Assembly (NCBI GenBank): GCA_030066905.1
Contig: JASJAR010000005.1
Coordinates: 1-64,000, forward strand
Length of the DNA: 64,000 bases
Direction: 5' to 3'
DNA from: Paracoccaceae bacterium
GTDB lineage: Bacteria; Pseudomonadota; Alphaproteobacteria; Rhodobacterales; Rhodobacteraceae
In this document: one piece after another, positions 8,155-16,113 of the stretch
How the letters are laid out: each line of letters begins with the position of its first letter
Numbering within the stretch: the stretch's first letter is position 1
Translations under genes and position numbers: made by a program
The notes under the pieces: generated by a model
Databases searched by the model: none
Told to the model about the DNA's origin: nothing
Seen by the model: the letters and a program-made list of their open reading frames with translations, nothing else

Positions 8155-9099
8155 GTGAAAAGGGAGCCCCGATTGCGCGCGTTTTTGGTAGGGATCTTGG
8201 TTCTGGGCGGGGTGACGCTTGCGCTGGGGTTCGCCGGCCGGTTCCACGGCCTCGGCGACTCGCTGTCGCTGTTCCGCCCGGTTCTCGTCCCTCTGGTCGG
8301 CCTCGTCTCCCTCGCGCTGCTGATGTCCGGGCCGCGCCGGCTGGCGCTCGCCGGTGTCGCCCTTGCCGCAGGGGCCGGTCTGAGCCTCGCCCCGCCAGCA
8401 CCGGTCTCGGCCTTGCCCGACACCGCACGGGTCTACGGGTTCTACCAGAAGAACCTCCTCTGGCACCGGCCGCATCCGCGGGATGTCGCGGCCGATATCC
8501 GCGCGACCGGGGCCGATTTCGTCGCGTTGCAGGAGGTTCACCGTTTCAGCCGGCCGATCCTTGAGGACCTCGGCGACAGCCATCCCGCCCAGCTCGTCTG
8601 CCCGTTCGCGGCGGTCGGCGGCGTGGCGGTGCTGTCGCGCTGGCCGATGATCGAGGGGCAGACGCTCTGCGCGGAAGGCCAGGGGGTGGCGGGGATGCAG
8701 GTCGCAACCCCGGACGGCCCGCTCTGGGTGCTCTCGGTGCATCTCCACTGGCCGTTTCCCTACGGCCAGGCGCGGCAGGTGGAAGCGCTGATCCCCGAAC
8801 TTTCGGCGCTGGAGGGGCCCGTCGCGGTGGGCGGGGATTTCAACATGGTCGCCTGGTCCCACGCGGTGCTCGCCATCGCCCGGGCCACGGGGACCGCGAA
8901 TGCAGGCTATGCCGGCGGCACCCTGGCGCTCAGCTTTAGGCTTTTCGGGACCGATCTGGCCGTCACCGCCCCCCGTCTGCCGATTGACCATGTTCTCATT
9001 CCACGCGACGCGACGGCGCTGTCGGTCGACCGGCGCGGTCTTCTGGGGTCCGATCACCACGGGGTCTGGGCGGAGTTCGCCCTCCCGCCCCGGTCCTGA
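8155..9099 (+). CDS. Membrane-anchored endonuclease/exonuclease/phosphatase (EEP) family protein
   Basis: About 314 residues. Three hydrophobic segments fill the first 85 residues and probably anchor the protein with its catalytic domain in the periplasm. The EEP domain follows with its four motifs: FVALQEVH (metal-binding Glu), VGGDFNMV (Asp, Asn), a HLHW stretch and the terminal IDHVLI and SDHHGV. Such proteins hydrolyse phosphodiesters or phosphomonoesters; the substrate is unknown. No ATG is available. GTG at 8155 was preferred to TTG at 8149 because AGGGG lies seven bases upstream of it. Gene ends three bases before the convergent bmt-like gene. Confidence 0.85.
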   Translation: MKREPRLRAFLVGILVLGGVTLALGFAGRFHGLGDSLSLFRPVLVPLVGLVSLALLMSGPRRLALAGVALAAGAGLSLAPPAPVSALPDTARVYGFYQKNLLWHRPHPRDVAADIRATGADFVALQEVHRFSRPILEDLGDSHPAQLVCPFAAVGGVAVLSRWPMIEGQTLCAEGQGVAGMQVATPDGPLWVLSVHLHWPFPYGQARQVEALIPELSALEGPVAVGGDFNMVAWSHAVLAIARATGTANAGYAGGTLALSFRLFGTDLAVTAPRLPIDHVLIPRDATALSVDRRGLLGSDHHGVWAEFALPPRS

Positions 9100-9102
9100 C
9101 CC

Positions 9103-10116
9103 TCAGCCGCGGGCGCGGCGGCGCGAGCGGCGGGCGGGGGCGGGGTCGTCGCCGGTGCCGTCCGAGGCCGAGGAGAAGCCACCCAGGGCCTCGCTGATCG
9201 CGTCGAGCGAGGGGCGGGGCCCGGGGGCCCGGGTTTCGAGCGCCTCGCGCATGTATCTGAGGTGCTCCGGCGTGGTGCCGCAGCAACCGCCGATGACCCG
9301 CGCCCCGGCATCGCGGGCGAGAACAGCGTAATCTGCCATCAGCTCCGGCGTGCCGTCGTAATGGATGTGCCCATCGACGTATTTCGGGATGCCGGCATTG
9401 CCCTTGGCGACCACCGGACGCTCCGAGCCCTGGGCTGCAAACCCCAGAACGGTGCGCAGAAGGTCCGCCGCGCCGACGCCGCAATTGGCACCATAGGCGA
9501 GGGGGGGGTGGTCCAGCTTTTCGACCATCGCGGCCATGTCGGCCGAGGTCACCCCCATCATCGTGCGCCCCGCCGTGTCGAAGCTCATCGTGCCGCACCA
9601 GGGCATATCGGCCAGCCGCGCGGCCTCGGCGGCGGCCTTGTATTCCTCGGGCGCCGAGATCGTCTCGACCCAGAGGACGTCGACGCCGCCCGCTTTCAGT
9701 CCCTCGGCCTGCTCGTGAAACATCTCGACGGCGAGAGCATGGGTCAAAGCGCCCATAGGCTCCATGATCTCGCCCGTTGGCCCCACCGAGCCCGCCACGA
9801 CCACCGTCCGCCCGGCGGTATCGGCCACCTCGCGGCCGATCTCGGCGCCCGCGCGGTTCAATTCGCCCACCCGTTCCTGCCCGTCATGGAGCTTCAGCCG
9901 GGCGGCATTGCCGCCGAAGGTGTTGGTCAGAAAAAGGTCCGAGCCCGCATCGACGGCGCCCTTGTAGAGGGCGTGCACATTGGCGGTTTCGGTAACGTTC
10001 CAGAATTCCGGCGCATCGCCGGACTGAAGCCCCATGTTGAACAGCGTCGTTCCCGTCGCGCCGTCGGCCAGAACCCAGGGACGGTCTTGAAGCAGGCGGG
10101 AGAGAGCGTCGGCCAT
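9103..10116 (-). CDS. bmt: Homocysteine S-methyltransferase (betaine-homocysteine methyltransferase type), MetH N-terminal module
   Basis: Zinc-dependent transfer of a methyl group to homocysteine, giving methionine. The 337 residues form one homocysteine methyltransferase domain: LADGATGTTLFNMGL at the start, LFLTNTFGGN, the Cys in GANCGVG and the pair in GGCCGTTPEHL that together bind zinc. The C-terminal 35 residues are Arg/Ser-rich and probably disordered. Annotated elsewhere as betaine-homocysteine methyltransferase. In this genome the donor is more likely the separate corrinoid protein encoded 2.3 kb away. A perfect 17-base palindrome lies upstream of the promoter-proximal end. Confidence 0.92.
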   Translation of the reverse strand: MADALSRLLQDRPWVLADGATGTTLFNMGLQSGDAPEFWNVTETANVHALYKGAVDAGSDLFLTNTFGGNAARLKLHDGQERVGELNRAGAEIGREVADTAGRTVVVAGSVGPTGEIMEPMGALTHALAVEMFHEQAEGLKAGGVDVLWVETISAPEEYKAAAEAARLADMPWCGTMSFDTAGRTMMGVTSADMAAMVEKLDHPPLAYGANCGVGAADLLRTVLGFAAQGSERPVVAKGNAGIPKYVDGHIHYDGTPELMADYAVLARDAGARVIGGCCGTTPEHLRYMREALETRAPGPRPSLDAISEALGGFSSASDGTGDDPAPARRSRRRARG

Positions 10117-10205
10117 GGGAGGGCACCATTCAATGTTTCGTCGCCGGAAGACGTCCGTCCGTCGGGTCTATCGGCGATCGGGCGCGCCGGGGCAAACCCG
10201 AACTC

Positions 10206-10222
10206 TTCACAATCTTTGTGAA
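10206..10222. promoter_or_regulatory. Perfect 17-base palindrome upstream of the homocysteine methyltransferase gene
   Basis: TTCACAA-TCT-TTGTGAA is a perfect 7-3-7 inverted repeat, unusually AT-rich for its surroundings, 90 bases upstream of the bmt-type gene and 28 bases past the DUF1476 stop. It has the size of a dimeric repressor or activator site. No T tract follows, so a terminator is less likely. Confidence 0.5.
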
Positions 10223-10250
10223 TGCGCCTCAAACGCCGCGCAGGCGGGCC

Positions 10251-10565
10251 TCACGCTTCCTCGACAAGCTGGCCCTTGGCGATCACCAGAAGCTCCGCCA
10301 TCTTCGAGCGGATTTCGTCCGCCGTGGCCATGTCGCCGAGGTCGCCGGCGACCTTGCGGACGACGTCTTCGTGGCCCGCCTCCTCGAAATCGGCCTTCAC
10401 CACCTCTTTGGCATAGGCATCGGCATCGTCGCCCTTCTTGCCCATCAGTTCCGCCGCCCACAGCCCCAGGAGCTTGTTGCGCCGGGCCTCGGCGCGAAAC
10501 TGCATCTCCGCGTCATGGGCGAATTTGTTCTCGAAAGCGCTTTCGCGGTCGTCGAACGTGGTCAT
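10251..10565 (-). CDS. F1-ATPase inhibitor zeta subunit (DUF1476)
   Basis: A 104-residue protein that in alphaproteobacteria blocks ATP hydrolysis by binding F1-ATP synthase. Its all-helical sequence is diagnostic: [15 protein letters not shown] at the N-terminal inhibitory region, then [17 protein letters not shown] and the acidic GHEDVVRKV stretch. ATG at 10565 was chosen over an upstream ATG because homologues start there and GGGAG precedes it. It is divergent from purC. This family is almost confined to alphaproteobacteria, which supports the taxonomic placement. Confidence 0.95.
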   Translation of the reverse strand: MTTFDDRESAFENKFAHDAEMQFRAEARRNKLLGLWAAELMGKKGDDADAYAKEVVKADFEEAGHEDVVRKVAGDLGDMATADEIRSKMAELLVIAKGQLVEEA

Positions 10566-10725
10566 CGCGTGCTCTCCCTCAGGCATCGTCGCTCGCCTTT
10601 CGATATGCACATGCGCGCGGGCGATCACAAGCCTTCCGCTTGCCGCAGGGGGGCGCTTGCCCTATAGCCAAACGGGAACGGCGCGGGGGGCGACCCCTCG
10701 CGCCCTATGTTGTTTCAGGATCGCC

Positions 10726-11487
10726 ATGGCACGTCGCAAGAAGGTCTACGAAGGCAAGGCCAAGATTCTCTACGAAGGCCCCGAGCCCGGCACGTTCGTT
10801 CAGTATTTCAAGGACGATGCCACCGCCTACAACGCCGAAAAGCGCGATGTGATCGAGGGCAAGGGGGTGTTAAACAACCGCCTCAGCGAGTTCTTCATGA
10901 AAGGGCTCGCCGAGATCGGTGTGCCGACCCATTTCCTAAAACGGCTCAACATGCGCGAACAGCTCATCCGGCAGGTGGAGATGATCCCCCTCGAGGTCGT
11001 TGTGCGCAACATCGCCGCCGGCTCGATCAGCCAGCGCCTCGGCATCGCCGAGGGCACCGCCCTGCCGCGCCCGATCATCGAGTTTTACCTCAAGGACGAC
11101 GCGCTCGGCGATCCGCTCGTTTCCGAAGAGCACATCGCCGCCTTCGGCTGGGCCACCCAGCAGGACATGGACGACATGGTCGCCCTCGCCCTCAGGGTGA
11201 ACGACTTCCTCTCGGGCTGCATGCTCGGGGTCGGGATCAGGCTTGTCGATTTCAAGATCGAGATCGGCCGGATCTGGGACGGCGACTATCACCGCCTCGT
11301 GGTGGCCGACGAGATCAGCCCCGATAGCTGCCGGCTGTGGGACATCGAAAGCGGGCAGAAGCTCGACAAGGACGTCTTCCGCCGCGATCTGGGCTCGCTG
11401 GCGGATGCCTATACCGAAGTGGCCCGGCGCCTCGGCGTGCTGCCCTCGAACGTGACCCATGCGGCGAAGCCCACGCTCATCAACTGA
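10726..11487 (+). CDS. purC: Phosphoribosylaminoimidazole-succinocarboxamide synthase (SAICAR synthetase)
   Basis: Joins CAIR and aspartate with ATP in purine synthesis. The 253 residues begin [18 protein letters not shown] and contain [10 protein letters not shown], the [13 protein letters not shown] segment, the substrate site [11 protein letters not shown] and VDFKIEIGR, then [10 protein letters not shown], all normal for the bacterial single-domain enzyme. An in-frame extension to 10438 was rejected, because homologues start at the ATG 10726. First gene of a purC-purS-purQ run; purL is not in the window. A GC-rich hairpin separates it from purS. Confidence 0.97.
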   Translation: MARRKKVYEGKAKILYEGPEPGTFVQYFKDDATAYNAEKRDVIEGKGVLNNRLSEFFMKGLAEIGVPTHFLKRLNMREQLIRQVEMIPLEVVVRNIAAGSISQRLGIAEGTALPRPIIEFYLKDDALGDPLVSEEHIAAFGWATQQDMDDMVALALRVNDFLSGCMLGVGIRLVDFKIEIGRIWDGDYHRLVVADEISPDSCRLWDIESGQKLDKDVFRRDLGSLADAYTEVARRLGVLPSNVTHAAKPTLIN

Positions 11488-11495
11488 GGCCGAGG

Positions 11496-11526
11496 CCCCG
11501 GCCGCGCGCCGGGGTGCTTGAGTATT
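11496..11526 (+). terminator. GC hairpin plus T-run between purC and purS
   Basis: CCCCGGC and GCCGGGG (11496-11502 and 11508-11514) form a seven-base stem with loop CGCGC, followed within twelve bases by a run of five T. It looks like an intrinsic terminator or attenuator placed between purC and purS, where it could reduce read-through. Confidence 0.5.
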
Positions 11527-11543
11527 TTTGGAACAAAGAAGGA
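11518..11543 (+). repeat. Dispersed intergenic motif, copy 1
   Basis: A 26-base stretch containing GAGTATTTTTGGAACAAAG. It matches 51556-51582 on the opposite strand at all but three positions and resembles the GGTACTTTTGCCAAGATG word at 15676. Each copy directly follows a hairpin after a gene. I recall the same word being common between genes in Rhodobacteraceae. Here it also forms the purS leader. Confidence 0.6.
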
Positions 11544-11553
11544 CCTGGATGCC

Positions 11554-11796
11554 GTGAAGGCCCGCATCGAAGTCATGCTGAAAGACGGGGTGCTCGACCC
11601 GCAGGGGGAGGCGGTGGCCCGGGCGCTCGGCAGCCTCGGCTTCGAGGGCGTGGGCGGGGTGCGACAGGGCAAGCTGATCGAACTCGACCTTGCCGCGGGC
11701 GATGCCGAGGCGGCGCGGGCCGAGGCCAGGCGGATGTGCGAGGCGCTTCTAGCCAATACGGTCATCGAGACCTACCGGGTGGAGATCGTGGAGTGA
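11554..11796 (+). CDS. purS: Phosphoribosylformylglycinamidine synthase, PurS subunit
   Basis: Small subunit of the three-part FGAM synthetase (PurS, PurQ, small PurL), bridging the glutaminase and synthetase. The product is 80 residues with DGVLDPQGEAVARALGSLGF, GVGGVRQGK and LANTVIETYRVEI, the family signature. GTG at 11554 was chosen: homologues start with a short basic strand KARIEV, and a longer reading from 11518 would translate the intergenic repeat. The stop overlaps the purQ GTG, so they are coupled. Confidence 0.93.
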   Translation: MKARIEVMLKDGVLDPQGEAVARALGSLGFEGVGGVRQGKLIELDLAAGDAEAARAEARRMCEALLANTVIETYRVEIVE

Positions 11797-12473
11797 GGGC
11801 GGCGGTTGTCGTCTTTCCCGGTTCGAACTGCGACCGCGACCTCGCGGTGGCGCTGAGGGCGGCCGGGTTCGATGTCACCCCGATCTGGCACAAGGAGACC
11901 GACCTGCCCCCGGGGACCGACCTTGTGGGCGTGCCGGGCGGGTTTTCCTTTGGCGATTATCTGCGCTGCGGCGCCATTGCAGCCCGCGCACCGATCGTGC
12001 CGGCGCTTGCTGCGCATGTTAAGAGCGGCGGCTATGCAATTGGAATATGTAACGGGTTTCAGATTCTGCTTGAAACCGGCCTGCTGCCCGGCGCGCTCAT
12101 GCGCAATGCCCGGCTCAAGTTCATCTGCCGCGACGCGCCGCTCCAAGTGGCGACGGCCCAGTGCGCTTTCACCTCCGCCTTTGCCGCCGGCGAGGCGATC
12201 TCGTTGCCCGTCGCCCATCACGACGGAAACTACCGCGCCGACCCCGAAACCCTGACGGCTCTGCGCGCCGAGGACCGGATCGCCTTCGCTTACGCCGAAG
12301 ACGTCAACGGTTCGGCCGAGGGTATTGCCGGCATCCTTTCGGCCAACCGGCGGGTTCTGGGTCTGATGCCCCATCCCGAGCGCGCCGCCGATCCGGCCCT
12401 CGGCGGGGCGGACGGTGCGCGTCTTTTCGCCGGTCTGGCTAGCGAACTTGCCGCCGAAACCGCCACCGCTTGA
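11793..12473 (+). CDS. purQ: Phosphoribosylformylglycinamidine synthase, PurQ glutaminase subunit
   Basis: Class I glutamine amidotransferase that supplies ammonia to the small PurL. The 226 residues start RAAVVVFPGSNCDRDLA, have the nucleophile Cys in IGICNGFQILLETGLLPGA and the catalytic His/Glu in LMPHPERAADP. The start is GTG at 11793 inside the purS stop (GTGA). Together with purS it shows that this genome uses the separate-subunit FGAM synthetase, not the large PurL. The sensor kinase gene dctB begins 32 bases later on the same strand. Confidence 0.96.
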   Translation: MRAAVVVFPGSNCDRDLAVALRAAGFDVTPIWHKETDLPPGTDLVGVPGGFSFGDYLRCGAIAARAPIVPALAAHVKSGGYAIGICNGFQILLETGLLPGALMRNARLKFICRDAPLQVATAQCAFTSAFAAGEAISLPVAHHDGNYRADPETLTALRAEDRIAFAYAEDVNGSAEGIAGILSANRRVLGLMPHPERAADPALGGADGARLFAGLASELAAETATA

Positions 12474-12505
12474 GCGGTGTCCCGCCGGGGAGTACCCTTC
12501 GCGCA

Positions 12506-14266
12506 ATGAGTGACGAGGCCCAACCCGCGACGACGGAGCAGAACGGGGCGACCCGCTGGCGGGTCCGGCTCATCCTGCTCATTGCGGTCGCCATGGCCGT
12601 GGCCGTCGTCTGGGTCACCAACCAGTTGATGACCGAACGGCTCACGGAAGGGACCCGGTCCCGCGCCGAGGTGCGGCTGGCGGCCTATTCGGGCAACATC
12701 CGCTCCGAGCTTCAGCGCAGTTCCATCGTCCCGCTGTTGTTGTCCCGCGATCCCGCGCTGATCGGGGCGCTGAACTCGGGCGATTTCTCGCAATCGACCC
12801 GGCGGCTCATTTCCTACCGCGACGAGATCAACGCCGCGTCGCTTCTGCTTTTGGACATGGAGGGCCGCGTCGTCGCGTCGACCGAGCGCGAGCGGATCGA
12901 GCAGTCGTTGCGGGAATACCCGTTCTTCGTGCAGGCGCTGCGGTCGAACGAGACGGTGTTCACCACCAACGAACTCGACAACGCGTCGACGGTGTTCGTC
13001 TACTCGCGCACGCTCTCGAACGGTACCGACCCGATCGGGGTGATCGCGGTCGCGGTGGACTTGCGGAAGTTCGAGGAGTCCTGGGCCGGCTTCAACGATG
13101 CGGTGATCGTCACCGATTCCGGCGGCCGGATCATCCTGTCCACCGAAGGGCGCTGGCGCGGGCTGACCGAAGAGGAGGCGCTGGCGCGCCGGTCGGCGCC
13201 CTCTGCGGTCGAACGGGCCCTGCGCGCCACTGCGGACTGGGCCGCGATCCCCGCCGATACCTATCTCGCCGGCACCGCCTATATGCGACAGGAGGCGCGG
13301 ATCGGATTTCAGGGCTGGCGGATTGCCAGTTTCACCACCTATGCCAGCATCCGCGAGCGAGTGAACACCGTGCTTGCCCTCGAAATCATGGGCTTTGCGA
13401 TCCTGTTGTCGGGGATCTTCTACCTTATGAACCGCAAGACCGCCTCGCGGCTCAATTTCCTGCGCCGGGAATCGGCGGAGCTCAGGGCGCTGAACCAGCG
13501 CCTCCAGGAGGAGATCGCCGAGCGGGAGCGGGCGGAGAAGAACCTCGAAGTGGCCGAGCAAACGCTTCAGCAAAGTTCGAAACTGGCGATCTTGGGCGAG
13601 ATGTCGGCCGCCGTCTCCCATGAGCTCAACCAGCCGCTTGCGGCAATGAAGACCTATCTCGCCGGGGCGCGGCTTCTTCTCCAGCGCAAACGGCCCAACG
13701 AGGCGCTGTCGTCGTTCCAGCGCATCGACGACCTTATCGAGCGGATGGGGGCGATCACCCGGCAACTGAAATCCTATGCCCGCAAGGGCGGCGACGAGTT
13801 CGAGGATATCGACGTGCGCGCGGCGATCTCCTCGGCGGTGGAGATGATGGAGCCGCAGCTTCGGCGCCGGGAGGTGAAGGTGCTCCAGACGGTACCGAAG
13901 ACCCCGGTGATCGTCCGCGCCGACCGGCTGAGGCTCGAACAGGTGCTCATCAACCTGCTCCGAAACGCCCTCGACGCCACCCGCGGCGAGGAGATGCCCG
14001 AGGTGGAAGTGCTGGTCACCGCCGGCGACACCGTGCTCATCGCGGTGCGCGACAACGGGCTCGGCATCGAGGATCTCGAAAACCTCTTCGAGCCGTTCTA
14101 TACCACGAAGGCACCGGGCGATGGCGTCGGGCTTGGGCTGGCGATCTCGTCGGGCATCGTAAACGATCTCGGTGGGCGGCTTACCGCTCGAAACCGGGCT
14201 GCCGGAGGCGCGGTCTTTGAAATCCGGCTCCCGCGCAGCGATAACGCCGTTCGGGCCGCCGAGTAG
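12506..14266 (+). CDS. dctB: C4-dicarboxylate-type sensor histidine kinase
   Basis: Inner-membrane sensor that phosphorylates the adjacent regulator. The 586 residues have one membrane helix near 20-42, a periplasmic double-PAS (dCache) sensor region with YRDEINAASLLLLD and ASTERERIEQSL, a second helix near 290-312, a coiled coil, then the kinase core: VSHELNQPLAAMKTY with phospho-acceptor His at about 372, an N box LLRNALDAT, and G boxes DNGLGIEDLE and GDGVGLGLAIS. This architecture matches DctB. The ligand is inferred as C4-dicarboxylates; no dctA or matching TRAP operon is adjacent. Confidence 0.85.
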   Translation: MSDEAQPATTEQNGATRWRVRLILLIAVAMAVAVVWVTNQLMTERLTEGTRSRAEVRLAAYSGNIRSELQRSSIVPLLLSRDPALIGALNSGDFSQSTRRLISYRDEINAASLLLLDMEGRVVASTERERIEQSLREYPFFVQALRSNETVFTTNELDNASTVFVYSRTLSNGTDPIGVIAVAVDLRKFEESWAGFNDAVIVTDSGGRIILSTEGRWRGLTEEEALARRSAPSAVERALRATADWAAIPADTYLAGTAYMRQEARIGFQGWRIASFTTYASIRERVNTVLALEIMGFAILLSGIFYLMNRKTASRLNFLRRESAELRALNQRLQEEIAERERAEKNLEVAEQTLQQSSKLAILGEMSAAVSHELNQPLAAMKTYLAGARLLLQRKRPNEALSSFQRIDDLIERMGAITRQLKSYARKGGDEFEDIDVRAAISSAVEMMEPQLRRREVKVLQTVPKTPVIVRADRLRLEQVLINLLRNALDATRGEEMPEVEVLVTAGDTVLIAVRDNGLGIEDLENLFEPFYTTKAPGDGVGLGLAISSGIVNDLGGRLTARNRAAGGAVFEIRLPRSDNAVRAAE

Positions 14267-14295
14267 GGCGGCAGATCTAGGACAAGGGGTGACCG

Positions 14296-15627
14296 ATGGG
14301 TCAGGCCATGAAAATTGCCATCGTCGACGACGAAAAGGACATGCGGCAGTCGATCAGCCAGTGGCTGGCGCTCTCGGGGTTCGACACCGAGACCTTCGGC
14401 TCGGCCGAAGATGCGCTGAAGGCGCTGGGGCCGGAGTTTCCCGGCGTCGTCGTCTCGGACATCAAGATGCCGGGCATGGACGGGATGCAGTTTCTCAAAC
14501 GCCTCATGAGCGTCGATTCGGCGTTGCCGGTGATCATGATCACCGGCCATGGCGATGTGCCGATGGCCGTCGAGGCGATGCGGGTCGGGGCCTACGATTT
14601 CCTCGAAAAGCCGTTCAACCCCGACAAGATGACCGAGCTTGCCAAGAAGGCGGCAAACAACCGGCGCCTCACCCTCGACAACCGCGCGCTGCGCCGGGAG
14701 CTGTCCGACGGCACCGGGCTGATGAAGAAGCTCATCGGCTCCTCGCCGCAGATGGAACGGCTTCGCGAGGACATTCTCGATCTCGGCCAGGCCGACGGCC
14801 ATATTCTGATCGACGGCGAGACCGGCACCGGCAAGACGCTCGTGGCCCATTCGCTCCATGCGGTCGGGCCGAACCCGAGCCGGGCCTTCGTGATCCATTC
14901 CTGTGCCGGCGTGGAGGAGGATGTGCTGGCCCAACGGCTCTTCGGCCCGTTGGACGAGGGCGGCCGGCTGCCGCTCATCGAGGAAGCCCGCGGCGGAACC
15001 CTCGTTCTCGAAGACGTCGATGCGCTGTCGCATACGCTTCAGGGCCGGCTCCTGACCTGGATCGACGAACAGGGCAGCCCGCCGGAAACCCGGATCATCG
15101 CGATCTCGAACCTTCAGGAACAGGGCAAGAGCTGCGAGGATGTGCTCCGGCCGGATCTCTATTATCGCCTCGCCTCGATGAAGCTCACCCTGCCGCCGCT
15201 CCGGACCCGCGGCGAGGACATCCTGACCCTCTTCTCGCGCTTCGCCGAAGGGTTTGCCGACGAATACGGCTGCGAGGCGCCCGACGTTTCGGCCCAGGAG
15301 GCCGCCCAGCTTCTGCAAGCGCCCTGGCCCGGCAACATCCGCCAGCTTATCAACATCGCCGAACGCGCGGTCTTGCAGTCGCGCCGCGGCACCGGCACCA
15401 TCGCGTCGCTTCTGATGACCGACGCTCAGGAGATCGCGCCGACGATGACCACCGAAGGCAAGCCCTTGAAGGAGTATGTCGAGGCCTTCGAGCGGATGCT
15501 TATCGACAACACGATGCGGCGGCATCGCGGCGCCATTGTCCAGGTGATGGACGAGCTTTGCCTGCCGCGCCGGACCCTCAACGAGAAGATGGCAAAGTAC
15601 GGGCTCCAGCGGGCGGACTACCTCTGA
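14296..15627 (+). CDS. dctD: DctD-type response regulator with degenerate sigma-54 activator domain
   Basis: A 443-residue regulator: receiver domain (phospho-acceptor D55, with D11/D12 and K105), AAA+ domain and C-terminal Fis-type helix-turn-helix (RTLNEKMAKYGL). Walker A is intact (GETGTGKT, 174-181), but the sigma-54-contacting GAFTGA loop is missing: between RLFG and GGTLVLEDV only PLDEGGRLPLIEEAR remains. Walker B reads LVLED instead of FLDE. It may therefore not activate sigma-54 polymerase and could act through sigma-70, as known for Rhodobacter NtrC. It lies 29 bases after dctB with AAGGGG six bases before the ATG. Confidence 0.87.
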   Translation: MGQAMKIAIVDDEKDMRQSISQWLALSGFDTETFGSAEDALKALGPEFPGVVVSDIKMPGMDGMQFLKRLMSVDSALPVIMITGHGDVPMAVEAMRVGAYDFLEKPFNPDKMTELAKKAANNRRLTLDNRALRRELSDGTGLMKKLIGSSPQMERLREDILDLGQADGHILIDGETGTGKTLVAHSLHAVGPNPSRAFVIHSCAGVEEDVLAQRLFGPLDEGGRLPLIEEARGGTLVLEDVDALSHTLQGRLLTWIDEQGSPPETRIIAISNLQEQGKSCEDVLRPDLYYRLASMKLTLPPLRTRGEDILTLFSRFAEGFADEYGCEAPDVSAQEAAQLLQAPWPGNIRQLINIAERAVLQSRRGTGTIASLLMTDAQEIAPTMTTEGKPLKEYVEAFERMLIDNTMRRHRGAIVQVMDELCLPRRTLNEKMAKYGLQRADYL

Positions 15628-15642
15628 GCCCCCGGCCGGGGA

Positions 15643-15657
15643 GGGGGCGCTGCCCCC
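15643..15657 (+). terminator. Hairpin after dctD
   Basis: GGGGGC-GCT-GCCCCC forms a six-base stem with a three-base loop just past the dctD stop, followed by a second small GC stem and the motif at 15676 that contains TACTTTTG. It probably ends the dctBD transcript. Confidence 0.45.
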
Positions 15658-15675
15658 GCCCTGCGGGCCCCCCGC

Positions 15676-15696
15676 GGTACTTTTGCCAAGATGAAG
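15676..15696 (+). repeat. Dispersed intergenic motif, variant copy
   Basis: The word GGTACTTTTGCCAAGATG sits just beyond the dctD hairpins. It resembles the purC-purS motif (GAGTATTTTTGGAACAAAG) in length, T-run and purine tail, and its placement after a GC hairpin is the same. Confidence 0.4.
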
Positions 15697-16113
15697 CCCC
15701 TTGCCGGAGCGCCTCGGAGCGCCGCCGCGCAAAATCGTGATTGAAATCCGGACCGTCACAATTGTATGAAGGCGGGACGGGACGGCGTGCGTTTATGTGG
15801 CCGCTGGCCCAACGGTTTTTCGGTTTTCGTCGGTAAGCTGCGGATCGACCGCAAGAAGACGGCAGCCGGACAGGAATGGCCTTCGGGTCTTGGAACGGCC
15901 CCTGCGGCGCTTGGCGCTCGGGGCAACGAACGGGTGCCCCAAAGGGCGCCGGAGAAGAAACGCGATGAGGTGCGAGGCCAGGGCGGGACTTTTGCGGGAC
16001 GGTGCGCCGTTTCCCCCGTCGCCGTTCGCGCCGCCATTGCCCCCAGACAGTCGACCGCTTGACGCCACGCTCCTTTCGGGGGCGCCGCCGGGGCGGCCGC
16101 ATATTGGACCATC
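15697..16113 (+). promoter_or_regulatory. Leader region of the RNase E gene
   Basis: About 400 bases without a convincing gene lie upstream of rne. A TTGAAA at 15741 and TATGAA at 15765, 18 bases apart, form a candidate sigma-70 promoter, which would give a 5' leader of roughly 340 bases. Long leaders are known for rne in enterobacteria, where they mediate autoregulation. I could not make out a specific conserved structure here. Short open frames in it show no family resemblance. Confidence 0.35.

Noticed and set aside
7006-9060. 684-residue open frame on the minus strand
   Set aside because: It is antisense to the radical SAM and EEP genes, which have full family motifs. The frame is His/Arg/Pro-rich with no resemblance, as expected of antisense frames in GC-rich DNA.
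10438-10725. Extension of purC upstream of 10726
   Set aside because: The extra residues are antisense to DUF1476 and homologues start at the ATG at 10726.
12506-15627. DctBD as regulators of the TRAP operon at 42.9-46.1 kb
   Set aside because: They are 27 kb apart and TRAP systems of C4-dicarboxylates normally have dctPQM adjacent. The TRAP operon here is linked to ureide genes. No positive evidence for control.
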